A stretch of DNA of 64,000 bases from Bursaphelenchus xylophilus. Its lineage: Eukaryota; Nematoda; Chromadorea; Rhabditida; Aphelenchoididae. Where the stretch lies: positions 2,542,001 through 2,606,000 of the forward strand of contig CAJFCV020000005.1 of the NCBI GenBank assembly GCA_904066235.2, in the 5' to 3' direction. Positions 1-11,983 of the stretch are shown in pieces. Every line of letters starts with the position of its first letter. Position 1 is the stretch's first letter. The notes under the pieces were generated by a model, which was not told the origin of the DNA, ran no database searches, and saw nothing but the letters and a program-made list of their open reading frames with translations. The position numbers and the translations under genes are program-made.

Positions 1-420
1 GAGAAAGCTTAGTTAGTAGAAATAATAAGATTATCGGGCCCTAGGATAGTTTATCGCCTATTTTGAGGTACTTTACATGTACTCATATCAATAATATCTA
101 GATAAAAGTTACAGATCTTTGTTCTTTGCCGCCAATTTAGGTCTTTTATAAGTCACAATAACCCAGGGTAGAGAAAACTAACGTGAGTATTGTAATAGCT
201 AAGATTGAAAAAGCGGGCATATTGCAACTCTTCGCCAAGTCTCCGCCGACTATCCAGCAGTTTCGCCAGGCCTCGTAGGCAGCTCCTACTGTATTTTTTG
301 GGTCTCCACCTGCCCTACGCCCCGTATCGATCGATTTTGTATTGACGCGAACCGTCTTCGACCCGAAAAGTCGGGATGCGGAAAAAATGACGTTATCGTA
401 TTTTTCAATTTGGCCACAAA
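1..420. repeat. Dispersed repeat, copy 1 (kinase intron)
   Basis: This stretch shares long blocks with 2250-2600 in the same orientation, including CTTAGTTAGTAGAAATAATA, the phrase TTTTGAGGTACTTTAC, and a CTGCCCTACGCCCC block. It lies in the kinase gene's last visible intron or just beyond the gene. The open frame across it on the minus strand is also found, degenerate, in the second copy. It may be a fragment of a mobile element; the family was not recognised. Confidence 0.7.
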
Positions 421-426
421 ACTTAC

Positions 427-1944
427 AGTTGTCTCTTCTTCCCCGGAATTGCACCACGGCACCGACTTGACGCCCATCTCCACAAACGAATAGATCCAGG
501 ACTCCAGGTCGTCCGCTGGGCCCGTCTCCTTTTTCAAATGGGTGCGGACCGAGGCGTAGCGATACGTCCCGCGGAAATGGGCCCTGGTACGGGGCTTGCG
601 CCACACACCCTTTTCCGGGTAGTAGAAGCGACGGCACATACCTGAAAATAGGGAAAATTTTATAAAAACTTGCTATAAATCCAAAAATTTTTCATTTAAA
701 AAAATGAATTTTTTTTTTCATTTTAGCATTCGAATATTTTGTCTTCAACAGAGAAGTCGTATTTTACCCACCAAAATCAATGATATAGACGGTCCTTGGA
801 TCCTTCTTCCCAATGCACGTATTCCCCGGCTTCATATCGCGATGGACGAATCCTTGGCGATGCAGATATTCCAGACCCATGAGAACCTAAAATACGAAAA
901 AATTTATAAAAAATTTGAAAAAATATTCAAAAAAAATTCTAAAATCATACTTGCTGAGAGGCTCTGATCGTTGTGCTCATGCTGAATCGTCGAGTTTCGC
1001 GGGAACATCGCAAAGAATCCAAGTTATTTCCGAGGAACTGCATCACAACATAAGGACAGCCATTTTCGCACTTTCCGGAGGCGTAAACGTTCGGAATATG
1101 GCGCTGAAAACCTTGTTTAGCTTCTATAATTAATCTACTCTTTATTTTCTACCGATTTAATTATTAACCTAGCTTTTTTGAATTTAAAAATTCAAATTCC
1201 CGCCAAATTTTTAAATCTTGGCATTCCGCCCATGATGTCGCTAGAAGTCCAGAAATGGAAAATACGGAAAATTCTGGGGCTGTGGAATTGATTGATATTA
1301 AATTTAGACTACTAAAGTCTTATTTTGACCCTTCAAGAGATCAATTATATTATCCTTGAGGAACTGGAAGTCTGGGTGGAAAATTGATAAAATAAATGCA
1401 ACTTTTCTAATAAAAGATGTTTCGCAAACACAGCCCTAGACCGGAAACAGCGTATTTTACAATTCTGACAAGAAACTGTTCATTTTGACAGTTTTCTATA
1501 TTATCCATGGCAATTCTCCTTCTATTTAAAAGCAAAAAAAATGTCGATAAATCTTAATTTCGCCTATCGAAAGAGCTGGAGATTAAAATTAAAAGGTCGA
1601 ATACGGATGTTTGAATCGCCAGAAATCCTTACTTTTCCCCTCAATCGGACCAGCACATCCTTTTCGATGATCAATCTTCTGGGGTCATGCTGAGCGTATC
1701 GATGCATTCTCATCTCCGTCTTGATGGCCACTGGGTCTCCGGCCCGCTGCAAGTCGATCCCACGGTACACCTAAACTACGAAAAACATTTTTTTGGAAAA
1801 AAAAATTTGCAAAATCAGTAAAAAGATAGGCAAAAACCTTACCTGCCCAAATCCGCCTTGTCCCACCCGCTCCATGACCCTGAATCTCTCCTGAAGCATC
1901 GTGTTCCTCTCGATCAGATCTCCAATTTTTGACATTTGTCCCAT
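427..1944 (-). CDS. CK1/TTBK-like protein kinase, 3' part beyond window
   Basis: Five exons on the minus strand, 1944-1843, 1770-1633, 1103-951, 886-772 and 641-427, join in phase to 241 residues. The kinase signatures are clear: glycine-rich loop GQGGFGQVYRG at 28-38, ATP-binding lysine in VAIK (K51), helix-C glutamate E70, catalytic loop HRDMKPGN at 146-153, and IDFG ending at 170. After the activation segment, FRGTYRYAS (192-200) and GPADDL (210-215) follow the CK1/tau-tubulin kinase pattern in place of the usual APE. Nematodes carry a large expansion of this family, often expressed in sperm; that role is general knowledge, not seen here. All catalytic residues are present, so activity is plausible. 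The last donor (GTAAGT at 426) leads into a repeat copy, and the remaining C-lobe is not in the window, so it is either further left or lost. The DFG exon joins the next at GTGGGT, which completes the FG codon exactly. The start is the first ATG in the exon carrying the glycine loop. Confidence 0.88.
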
Positions 1945-2249
1945 TTTGGCGGACGAAGGAAATTATGGCCGGGAGAAAAGATCGGACCGGCCGAGACAAG
2001 GAAAATTGTAAAAATGAAAAAAAAGTTGATTTCTAGGATGTCTAGGGCCATAAATGACATAATTGTTCAAAATGACGTATATTGCCTCAAATTGCTCCCA
2101 TTTTCTTCGTTTTGGCTACATCGTAAATTCTGATACGAAGTTTTTACGCGAGGGTTTAAATTAGACTATGACAATAATATCGGTCAAGTTCGGGTCAGCG
2201 ATACTATGGACCGCGTCAGTTCGTCTTTGTATGCATGGGTGAGGCTAGG

Positions 2250-2600
2250 AGAAGGCTTAGTTAGTAGAAATAATAAGATTGATCGGGTCCGAGGATTTTC
2301 CATCTATTTTGAGGTACTTTACTGACATCAATATTATTAGTACCTAGATAAAAGTTACGGATCTTCTTTTTTTGCCACAGATTTTGGTCTTTTATTTGTT
2401 ATAAGGACTTCGCCGAAGTCTCTGCCGAGCCTTCGCCGAGCGTCCGTCGAGCACCCAGCGACTTTGCAAGATCTTGTTGGCGCTTCCTGCAACCCTTTTT
2501 TGGGTGTCCATCTGCCCTACGCCCCATATCGATCTGTTTTGTGTACTGTCGTCTACCCAAAAAAAAGTTGGGACGCGATTTTTTTTTCATTTTTTAAAAT
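2250..2600. repeat. Dispersed repeat, copy 2 (between kinase and tetraspan genes)
   Basis: Direct-orientation partner of the repeat at 1-420. It fills the space between the start of the kinase gene and the stop codon of the four-helix membrane protein gene. Similarity is patchy but runs over about 350 bp, with insertions and deletions between copies. Confidence 0.7.
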
Positions 2601-2697
2601 CAAAATTCAAGCAATAATCAGTCATAAAGAAACAGGGGAGACGATCGAAAATCCAGAAAAAAATATTTTATTCAAACCATTAAGCCATGGAACACAA

Positions 2698-4239
2698 CTA
2701 CTTCTTCCCTGCTTGCGGTAGAGGAGTAGGGGGTTGGAGCACAGAAGGAGGAGTTTTCGCCATAGAAGAAACGGCTTTCCGCAGAGAAGGAAGGGTTTTC
2801 CGAAGAGAAGGAGGATTTTTGGGGACTTGGAATTTAAGGCGTGCATCGAGGAATCCGATAAAGCACGACAGGATGCCCAGTGCGTTCAAAAACAAGACGC
2901 AGGCGATATAGTCTCCATATGCGTCGGTGACTGACTGGCCCTCCGTGAAGCTTGACTCCGCCGGGAACGCGAGTCCAAAGCCTACAAATTGGGTGTGGTT
3001 TGATTATAAACTTACCACTATCCGCCATCAACGACCACATCACGATTCCCGCGACGGAACAGATGATTCCGGCTAACTGCAGAGGCCACACGCCATTCAA
3101 GTGACCTTCCCCGAACCAGAACGTATGAATGAAGCTGAACAGGCCCATCAGCGCAAAACTTGGCCCAATGGTCATCAGGAACAACGTCAGGGCTCCGGCA
3201 ACGACGTCGACAGAGGTCTACAAGTAGAACGGTACAAAAAAGTTACAAAAAGTTCTTTTCGAAAGTGGGCCGCTATTCAAATTGATAAGCAATTCATCAA
3301 ATTTTCTTTTCGCACCCAGAGTTATTGGAAAGTTTATTTTGCAACGTCCTCTCTAAGTTTCACCCAAAATTAGCCTCAAAACGGAAAATTAGCTGAAAAT
3401 CATAGGGCGCAGCTTGGAGAGCTTGCACGGGCGCAGCTAGCGCTTTCTGCGCAGCTCGAAAGCAAGCCGAAACTTAGCTCAGAGACGTTGTATTTCCTAC
3501 CATTTTCAGCTGACTTTCAGCCAACTTTCAGCTAGCGCATTGCCCCCAGCTCGAGTCTCGGGGAACCTCAGAAAACAAGCTGGGCTGCGCCCAAGACGCG
3601 AGCTGCTCCCGTGCAAGTTTTCCGAGCTGTGCCCTGCCATTATCAGCCAACTTTTAACCAAGTTTCAGTCAGCGACTTGGCCCCTGAGCCTAATATTTAT
3701 TGCAACCAGAACGGTTCGGGCGGAAGCTGCGGAACCTCCTTTTTGCTTGGCCCAGGGGCCAATGCGCTATCTGAAAGTTTGCTGAAAATGGTAGGGCGCA
3801 GCTCGGAAAACAAGTTTTCGCAGCTCACCGGAGCCAAGTTTTAGCTTGTTTTCGAGCTGCGCCCAAGACGCGAGCTGCGCCCGCGCAAGTTCTCCGAGCT
3901 GCGCCCTATGATTTTTAGAAAATTTTCAGATAGCGCATTGGCCCCAGAAAGGGGAACTTTTACCCCTTTCAACCCTATTCTCATATAAAAGGCTCGAAAA
4001 ACTCCTTTTCCGACCAAATATCGACAACCACTCACTTTGAATTCATTGTGGCATTGATCGTTCAGCTCCGTCTCGTTGAAGTTGCAAAACGGTCCGCCCA
4101 CCACACCGAACGTAATGTTTTCGTTGTAATAAAGCCAATCCGGTTGCCCCACGAGTTGGTAGCAGATAAACACCATTGACAATGTCAGCACAACAATGAA
4201 GACTCGAGCCACCCACACGCAGACGAGAGCCGCACCCAT
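2698..4239 (-). CDS. Four-transmembrane (claudin/PMP22-like topology) protein
   Basis: Three minus-strand exons, 4239-4036, 3217-3016 and 2981-2698, join in phase to a 229-residue protein ending at TAG. Predicted helices lie near residues 5-28, 72-98, 113-131 and 159-180. The loop after helix 1 is extracellular by topology: it carries cysteines 52 and 63 and two N-glycosylation sequons (NIT at 41, NET at 55). The C-terminal tail is rich in lysine, proline and serine, with two PSLRK repeats. Size and topology resemble the claudin/PMP22/LHFP-type tetraspan group, but the claudin W-GLW-C-C signature is not intact, so the family is uncertain. An acceptor, TCTTCCAG ending at 4249, lies nine bases before the start ATG and could be a trans-splice site. 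The gene lies upstream of the kinase gene on the same strand, about 750 bp away. The second intron carries a palindromic element at 3390-3945. Confidence 0.75.
3390..3945. mobile_element. Palindromic MITE-like element in an intron
   Basis: The left end reads CATAGGGCGCAGCTTGGAG and the right end is its near inverse, CTCCGAGCTGCGCCCTATG, followed by matching ATTTTTAG context. The interior holds more inverted copies of GGGCGCAGCT. A short related phrase recurs near 14225-14275 (AGCTGCGGAACC). The element lies wholly within intron 2 of the tetraspan gene. Confidence 0.65.
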
Positions 4240-4375
4240 AGCGTCGAGCTGGAAGACGACCGGTACAAGAGAAGGAAAGAACGCGTGGAAGGGTCGGCCG
4301 AAAAGAATCAAAAATAAAAAAAGATCTATTTTTTGTGACTTTTTCATTTTTTCAAAATGGATTTTTTTTTTGGAT

Positions 4376-4500
4376 AAGTGCAACGTCCAGATTTTGATAA
4401 AACTTGGCACAAATTTAGGATAATTTTTTCTAAAACATATACGAGTTTCTTAGCTCGCGTTTTGCAGAAACAACCGAGATTTTTAGGTTTAAAAGTTGGG
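4376..4500 (+). repeat. Fragment of repeat family B
   Basis: Contains the family B left-end phrases AGATTTTGATAAAACTTGGC and ACAACCGAGATTTTTAG. Full copies are annotated further on, for example at 19127-19575. This fragment breaks off before the middle of the element. Confidence 0.7.
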
Positions 4501-4854
4501 AGAAACGTAACCCTTTTTTGCAAATTTTGGCTTGAAAATCCGAGCCTCCGAGCGGCGCACTGGAACCCTCTATTCCGGCGCTTGGTTATAACCTGAGGCG
4601 CAGGTAACGCGCCACAGAGAGTAGCATTAGTACTTCACAACACATAGGAAAGCAAAGTTTATTTGGACTGCTTGACAACTTCCTACAATCATTATTTCCA
4701 TCGGGCCAAACAGACGCCCCGACTTGAGTGGATATTATAGATGTTTCGCTCGCAGCCCGAATCTCTTATATCTCTCGTGTAAAGCTTTATGTTGCTATAT
4801 GATTGGTAGTGAATAGCTCTGCCACTACCTGAGGAGCAATGCCCATTGCTTTAC

Positions 4855-4928
4855 AAAATCAAATTGCTCTCCACTTCAGTGACGCGATGGGCACAGCAAA
4901 ATTGTGCTCATTATTTTCCCGACAGGCT
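4855..4928. repeat. Partial copy of MITE family A
   Basis: Only the right half remains: the interior phrase AAAATCAAATTGCTC, then TTGTGCTCATTATTTTCCCG and ACAGGCTGA. The left inverted repeat is missing. Confidence 0.75.
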
Positions 4929-5149
4929 GACATGGCTTAACCCTTTTCTGAATGCCTATTGTTCAGTTCTTGCGACCTATGTTTTTATTGAAGCATTGAA
5001 CACAGTCAGGCAAGAATCTCCATACATTTTTGTTTGTAATGGTCGACTTTATAGAAATAGATAAAGTTTATTAGAGAATAATTACAAGAGAATTACAAGA
5101 GCATTAAGAGAGTGGAAGCGCTTCCTCGAATGATTTCGAGGGCGGCTTA

Positions 5150-6004
5150 TACAGGGTGTCCAGAGAAATTCCGCGGAAAGTGTTTGCCGATTTCTCGGCG
5201 CTTAGGCAAGATATAAAAAAAATTCTTTTTGCATTAGAAAGAAGACTATGGGCGGTTTTTTGTCTAAAAAAGTTTTTTTGTCCGCCGACGCGGAACATAC
5301 TGTATTCGGCGGAGACTTTTGGTAGCTTTTTTGGTCATCACACCAATCTTAAGCGCTTTACTATGATCCTGAAACTATCGGGAAGCCTTCAGTTTTTTCC
5401 GCAGAGGATTAGGGGGCCGACGACAACGCTATGCAATCGCATTTAGCGACTGCACCGCACTGTGTAGTTGCGTCAACAGCGATGAAGTCCGACCGCATCG
5501 TGCGGAGGTTTGAAACAGCGGGGCAAAGAGAAGTTCAAACAGAAAATATTTTGTTGTTTTCTGGTACACCAAGTCGTTTACTGATGGCTAAGCTGCTGCC
5601 AAGGCTTGGCGACAAAATTTTGGAGAGCATATGGGATCAGCAAAGAATGCTAGCCACATAATGTTTGGGACATCTCCTATCCAAAGCTGAGTTGTGGCCT
5701 CCGCCGATACGGAAAGCTCGCCATTCCATTGCCCAACGTTTGGTAAACATAAAAATAAGATAACATTCTCTTTTTAACCATCAGAAATCGTACTGCAGCT
5801 TTTAAGATTGGTGTGATGACCAAAAAAGCTACCAAAAGTCTCCGCCGAATACAGTATGCTCCGCGTCGGCGGACAAAAAAACTTTTTTAGAAAAAAAACC
5901 GCCCATAGTCTTCTTTCTAATGCAAAAAGAATTTTTTGGATATCTTGCCTGAGCGCCGAGAAATCGACAAACACTTTCCGCGGAATTTCTCTGGACACCC
6001 TGTA
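5150..6004. mobile_element. DNA transposon with ~200 bp terminal inverted repeats
   Basis: The left end TACAGGGTGTCCAGAGAAAT and the right end are inverse copies and start at a TA on both sides, suggesting TA target duplication. The inverted repeats extend about 200 bp inward (5150-5352 and 5806-6004) with few differences. The roughly 450 bp interior has no intact transposase; a short open frame at 5431-5661 matches nothing I recognise. TACAGGGTG ends recur in other elements here (33687, 36461, 60352), which suggests related Tc1/mariner-type ends (inference). Confidence 0.8.
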
Positions 6005-7029
6005 TAGTAGATTGGGATGTTGTAGTTTGGGTTGCACACATTCCAAACTTGGTTTTTATGAACTCAATTTCTGCTGAGTCACTTTGTGTCCTCATCCGGT
6101 TTCGCAATCCGGAAGCCATCGATCATTATTTCTTCATTGTTTGACGCACGTAATGCGCGTGGTCATTAATCTTGAACTCCTTGGGTGTGGTCTCCTTTGA
6201 CCACTCCATTCGTAGTGTAGCGGCGGTGTTCACGTGGTTTCCGCACGGCTTCCATTATTTGATCATTACATGTTATTGGCATTGGTTCAAGTACAAAAGT
6301 TCGCTATAAGGAGTCATCCTCAAATTCAAGGGGTTAGATCATCGCACAAGCTGCGAGATCAACAATCAAACCGACGACAACTACAGCATTTATTGGCAAA
6401 ACTTTTGAAAAAAATGTTTCCATTCATTCGAACTTGACGCCAATCAGGTGAGCAACCACTAGCCGTCCTATTACGGGCATCACAGACCCCATTGGCTGCC
6501 CTCCAAGCCACGTGAACCGCCTATGGAGCGGTCTTCTATGGCGGAAGAGAGTTCTGCCGGTACGTCTGAAATATTTCTGCCCAAGTTGAGTCATACACTG
6601 CCATTTGAGGGTTATGGCATTCACTGAAACCAGAGTAGAATCAGTACCTAAAACCAAAGAAAAAGGAGAAGGCACCAAGCACGACTTACGCTCTGCTTAA
6701 TACAAACGAAGCCATTCCCGCTCTTCAACGGACGGGTAGCTCCCTTGGACCTGGTCGTGGATGATGGGAAGACAGGGGCGAGCCTCCAAAACCAAGAACG
6801 TTGACGTCGGGAGAAACCACGACAGGGGTTTGCATGTCAGAGGCGCCGGGATCGGCTCGCCGTTGCATGAAGGCGCTGAAAGCAAAATGTCAATGTAAAA
6901 CGGACACGCAAAAACATCAAGACAAGTACAGGGTACGCCAATAAAAGCTGCACTCAAATCTTTGGCTTGCCCTGTGGGCTGCGAATACTCCGGTGAGTTG
7001 TTTCTTTATATACACCGAAATTAATTTTG

Positions 7030-7570
7030 CCTCATTATGACAACTACGACTCTTTACAGCTCGCCAAAGTTGGTTTTTAAAACAAAAGGGTCCCCCTTCT
7101 TGGCGCTAATTTTGGCCCTACAAACTACAGGAGTCAACAAGGACACCGAGGACTCATACCCGGTCAGTCACCTGCGAGGAGGCCTGATGGCAGAACTTTC
7201 AGGAAGGTTCTGGAAGCTCCATAATTCTCTATAATTAGCGGCCACTCCAAACTACGATAGACGCGCACAGAGCACATGGGAATGACCTCAAAATCACTGG
7301 ACGCCCCGCCCAGGATCAGGCACTATATAAGCCGGCATCAACGCCTCAGCGAGGACGTCCACCAAGAGGATAACCTCTAGGTCATTGTTTTGCAATATTG
7401 CTGTGTTTTGTTTTTATTGTGTTTGTTAGCCGAGCTCGAGATAAATATTGATATCATATATTGTGGGTTTTCCTTTATTTCTCCACTGCACTACGCCGTG
7501 TAAGCTCTGATACTTCAGAGCAAGATCCGCCGCGGTCTACTGAGACCGAAAACCCACCCCGCGTTTTAAC
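7030..7570 (+). mobile_element. Possible LTR-like fragment
   Basis: This stretch is unlike the AT-rich surroundings. It has a TATA-like box (CACTATATAAGCCGG near 7320), a GC-rich leader, a T-rich tract, and then TGCAATGGTGGACCGG, which could be read as a primer-binding-type region. No second long terminal repeat and no gag or pol frame was found. A second TATA-like sequence (CTGTATAAAAGCAC) follows near 7750. The call is tentative; a decayed promoter of another kind is equally possible. Confidence 0.25.
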
Positions 7571-8247
7571 TATTATATTTCAGTGCAATGGTGGACCGGC
7601 GGCACCCCCAGTCCATGTCTCTGCGGAGGCGAAAAAGCGCATACTGTACATTCCACTGCACAACGGAAAAGGTGATTAAGGCCGTTCCCACCGCTTATCT
7701 CTGGCTCAGATCTGGCCATAAGACGCCGGAAGGGGTAGACGATAGGCCTGTATAAAAGCACAGAAGAACGTGCCTTCCGGGTCGACCCAGCGTTCTCCGA
7801 TCGGAAAGCGTTGTTATAACTTCTGCCTTAATCAGAAGGCTCAGGTTTAGTTTTATGAAACTCAAGGGGGAGTTTTTGGTCTCTGAGGAGACGAGTGTCA
7901 TGCAACTTTTCTAAGCCCTGAAAAGTAATGAAAAATTAAATTTTCGGAAAAAACTAAAAACACAGTTTTGTAGAGGAGAAAAAATTGTATCAAATAAATA
8001 TATTTCCTTTGCCAAACAACAAACAAACCTTGTAAAACAAAGCAATGAGTAAAAACGAACGAACTTTCTGGACGACTTAATATTTCATATTTTATTCCTC
8101 AAAAAGTGTGCAAAAGAAAGTTAAAAAAAATCTCGAACTAATACAATATCAAAAAAAATTGAGATTACAACAACACAGTAAAAATCCCAATATATATTCT
8201 AAAGCCAAAACATTTTTTTTTAAATCCAAAAACAGAAATTCTACAAA

Positions 8248-8939
8248 TTATCGTGCCGGTGACGGATGCAACGAGTTCACCTTCGTGGTGCTGCTCACCA
8301 CCTCCGTGGGCTCATTGGCGCTGTCGATGAAGTCGATGTCCAAGCTGATGGGGTCGGATTTGCTGTTCTGGATCAGCGGATTGTAGGAGGAGGACTGCGT
8401 TTGCGCCAGCGGTTTGCGCTTCTTCTCGTCGCTCTTCCCCCGACAACAATACTTGGCGCAAATGCACGCCAGACAGCCCACCGTGAAGGCGAGGGCGAGA
8501 ATTGCGGCCGTGAAAATGGCAAAAGTGCGGGTCAGTTCCTCGCGCGACATCTGCATCCTGGAGAAGTTGGGGTTGTCGGCGTTGCGCAGCGACAAAAGCA
8601 GCAGGTTGAGGATGGTCGGGAGGGCTATAATCTTGAGAATCGAGGGCTTTTTGTAGAAGGTAGAATAGAATTGATTTCACAGGGTATTTTTCGGTCAAAA
8701 AACGGGGAAAAATTGAGTAGAATAGAGCAAAAAGTTGGTAAGCACCTCAAATTTGAAGGCGTTTTAGATAAAATAAGTAGAGTAATGTAGAGTAGTGCAA
8801 TATTAGTCTGTTGTCGATGAGTTTTACTCGTATTTTTTGGGTCAATTTCGATGCTCAAGTAAAGGTTGATTAGCTGTAGAGCCAAAACATTGCCTAATTG
8901 TAGGAAAAATGATGACAATTCGGAGGCCGATGGACAAAT
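8248..8939 (-). CDS. Single-pass membrane protein, 3' exons
   Basis: The terminal exon 8624-8248 encodes about 125 residues ending in TGA. It is richer in G+C than its surroundings. A helix with IFTAAILALAFTVGCLAC is followed by cysteines and a basic stop-transfer stretch, then a polar tail of about 70 residues. This suggests a type I or signal-anchored protein with a short cytoplasmic tail. An upstream exon, 8939-8828, is proposed from the acceptor TTTTTTCAG and donor GTAAAACTC. It adds 37 residues in phase (a leucine-rich segment with QLGNVLALQLINLYLS), but with weaker support. Further 5' exons were not found before 9200, so the protein is incomplete. No family was recognised. An alternative is that the gene starts at an internal methionine just before the helix. 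Confidence 0.55.
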
Positions 8940-8959
8940 CTGAAAAAATAATTTTTTTT

Positions 8960-9075
8960 TCTGAATAGAAGAAAAGTTTGTAAAATACGGTACGCGTGCA
9001 AAACAAAATTCTTTTGTTTGAAGAGTAGAAAAGAGTTTGTAAAATACGGTAGGCATTCTTTATAAAGAAATAAAC
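8960..9075. repeat. Local duplication carrying the TGTAAAATACG motif
   Basis: Two near copies of about 50 bp each include GTTTGTAAAATACGGTA, at about 8977-8992 and 9032-9050. They lie in non-coding AT-rich DNA upstream of the membrane protein exons. Confidence 0.6.
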
Positions 9076-11090
9076 AGCAAGAGCTCCATGAAGAACAAAG
9101 TTTTGTGTGAAAAATATCAAAGGGTCTTAAAAAAGGGCCAGTACAGCAACTTTTGAATCGCGCTTTTAATGATGAATCTATCACTGCTTAGGATATGAAA
9201 TGTCAAAAAAAAATTATTTTGTCTCCTGCTACAGAAAACCGGCAAAATTGGAAATTTTAAAATAATCTTATTACAGATGTTCTATATATCCATAATTTTT
9301 CTGTCTTTATTTTTACAAATTAATTTTCCGGGCATTTCATTTTTTCGGACATAAAAAAATTCAATTGAATAGTATCTATAGCGAGATTTATTTCCTGTAG
9401 AAACATTTTGCTTTATTCAGACTCGTTTTGGACCAAGATTAGCTCTAAGGACCCGTTCGTTATAGAGCGATTTTATTGTAAAAAGGTTCGATGAACAGAA
9501 GCTTCATTGTATGCATAAAAATAACGTAAAAAGTTTAGCTCAAAAAATTAAATGAGTCATTGAAAATTTTAACTCAGACATTGGATGTCCAGCCAAAAGA
9601 TTTAACGAGCTCTCCAGACGAGTCTATGGAAAACACGAAAACATATAAGGAAAAAGAGGTCAGAAAAAAGATTTTTTTGAACAAATCTTTTTACAGCCTT
9701 GCAGAAACTTTTGGCCGCTGTGCAACAAATCTCAAAGGACCAAAAAAATTTGTTTGTTATAGAAGATTTTTGTTATATTTATGTTTTGTTTGGCCTGAAA
9801 TTAAAGTTTGGGACATATAAAAATGTTTGTTATAGAGAGGTTTTCCAGGTTTTTAGTGGATTTGAAAAAATTGTAAAATACGAAAAATTTAAATACGAAA
9901 AAATTAAAATCATTAATTTTTGTACCAAATAAGAAAAAAAAGAATAAAAAATATGCTTCATATAGATATTGCCCTTTCACTTGCTGAAAATTCCGAATCT
10001 GGACACAAAGAACTAAGTCGTGCTTTTACAACGAGTGGCGGGCAATTAATCCGCCAGACGAGGAAATTATAAAATTATGAGAGGCAATGAAAATAACTGT
10101 AAAATTTGTTTTTGCAAAAGTTTATGTTAAAGTACGTTTTCAGGCAGTAAAAATGGTGAGCCCAAAAAAAGATTATCTTGATTGTTAATTTTAGGTAAAT
10201 AAAATATTACTATAAAAATAAAAAAAAACAAACAAAAAAAATAAAAATGTTTTTTTTGTAAAATACGGATTTTGTTTCTTTTAATTTATTAGCCTTTTAA
10301 GTTTAGCTAAAATACGGGTCTTTTGCGCAGTTTGTCATAAACAGAACACACATTATAAGGCCACGAAATAAAAAAAATAAATAAAATTTATTTTGTAAAT
10401 AACGGCTTTTTATTTTTTACTCATAACAAAATAGAATACATATATATGTTAGGATAAAAAAAATAAATGAAAAAAAAGATTTTTATTGTAAAATACGTCT
10501 TTTAATTTTTTTATTTTTAAATTTAAACATTTAGTCTTTTTAATTTGTAAAAATACGGGGTCTTTTATGCATTCTGTTATAAATAAAAAACGTATTCATT
10601 TTTGGCCAAAAAAATAAAAAAGATTTTTTATAAAAATACGCATTTGTGTATTTTTTATTCATAAATTTAAATTTTTTAATTTTGATAAAATACGGCAATT
10701 ATATTGTAAACTATGGAATACATCTTTTTGGACAAAAAATAAAAGAAAAAAATTTTAAAATACGGGCTTGGGTTGTTACTTAACCATTATACATGGTTAT
10801 TCTTACATTTAAACCTTTCTTCAAGCGTAAAAACAAGAAAGTAAAGACTTTTTCACTTGTTTTTCCGCAAAATTAATTGACCATTAGGTCCGAAAAAAGA
10901 AGTGCCAGAATGCCGGAGGCGAGATAAAACTTATAAAGATTAGGCAAATTAAGGTTGAAGTTGAACATAAACAGAATAGTAATAAGGAAAGGATGGGGGT
11001 CAAATAGTGGGAAAAATAAATTTTGATGATGCTCAAATTCATTAAAAAAATAAAAGTTCTAAAAAACGAGCAAATTTTTCATACAAGTTA
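9076..11090. other. AT-rich gene desert with recurrent TAAAATACG motifs
   Basis: No open frame with splice-like borders or coding character was found. The motif (G)TAAAATACG or close variants recurs about every 60-120 bp between 9870 and 10770, usually within runs of T and A. Sequences such as GTTATAGAGNG (9460, 9755, 9825) match a short recurring phrase found elsewhere near 25960 and 41100. Nothing else was identified. Confidence 0.6.
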
Positions 11091-11093
11091 TCG

Positions 11094-11242
11094 CTCTGTC
11101 GGGAAATTAATGAGCACTATTTCGAATTGAAAATCGCATCGTCGCTGAGAAAATGAATTGTCTCGCGGCAAAATCAAATTGCTTTTAATTTGACGCGGTT
11201 GGCCCAGCAAAAATATGCTCATTATTTTCCCGACAGACTGCT
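11094..11242. mobile_element. MITE family A, copy
   Basis: Inverted-repeat ends are CTGTCGGGAAATTAATGAGC and TGCTCATTATTTTCCCGACA. The interior contains AAATCGCATCGTCGCTGAG and AAATCAAATTGC, as in the other copies. Ends lie beside TA dinucleotides. Confidence 0.85.
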
Positions 11243-11817
11243 ACAAAAATTTGGTCGAAAAAAATTATTTTTTTTTTTTTTTTTGAAAGAACTGTAACCT
11301 CACAATAATTCATAAAGTTTTTACTAAAAAAAGCGAGTAGATTTCCTCTAAAATCATCAAATTTCTACCCAAAAAATCAAAAAGTTTTATCAAAAAAATT
11401 TTCATTTTTTCTTCCAAAATTTCCCCAAAAAAATCAACAAAATTCTATCCACGATTTTACCACTACAACCTCACTTTATTACTCTATTCCTTGCGAAAAC
11501 ATAAACGCAAAAAACACGTCACAAACCCGACAAATTTCTCTCCTCTTTTTCGTTCCGGATCAGGTCTGAAAGGTGAGAAAAGCGACTCGTTCTCCCCGGA
11601 TCTCTGGCCAAGGAAAAGAGAAGGAACACGGATCGAAAAGCGAGCAACCGGTGGCTCATTGTTATCAGATAATGGCCGAGATCTCAAAGCAGCCGATTTT
11701 TGGGATACTATATAATATTTATGAGTCTGTGAAAAGGGATTTACGGAGTGTGTGGATAACAAAACGGATAAGAAAAAATAAAAACAGCAAGGATGGGGAG
11801 ATGGGGAAAACAATGCT

Positions 11818-11972
11818 AGCAGTCTGTCGGAAAAATAATGAGCACTATATCGCTGCATCATTAGCATCGCTGAAATGCAGAAAAGCAATTTGATTTTGCT
11901 GCGACACAATTCATTTCCTCGGCGGCGATGCGATTTTCGATGCGACAGAGTGTTCACTATTTTCTCGATGGA
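11818..11972. mobile_element. MITE family A, copy in arm 1
   Basis: Begins CAGTCTGTCGGAAAAATAAT and ends with ATGGACTGATA, a decayed right end. The interior has AGCAATTTGATTTTGCTGCG and GATGCGATTTTCGATGCGAC. It is oriented opposite to the copy at 12588. Confidence 0.85.
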
Positions 11973-11983
11973 CTGATAGTCAG

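Noticed and set aside
146..637. 163-residue minus-strand frame
   Set aside because: It runs in a different frame from the kinase exon it overlaps and continues into the dispersed repeat.
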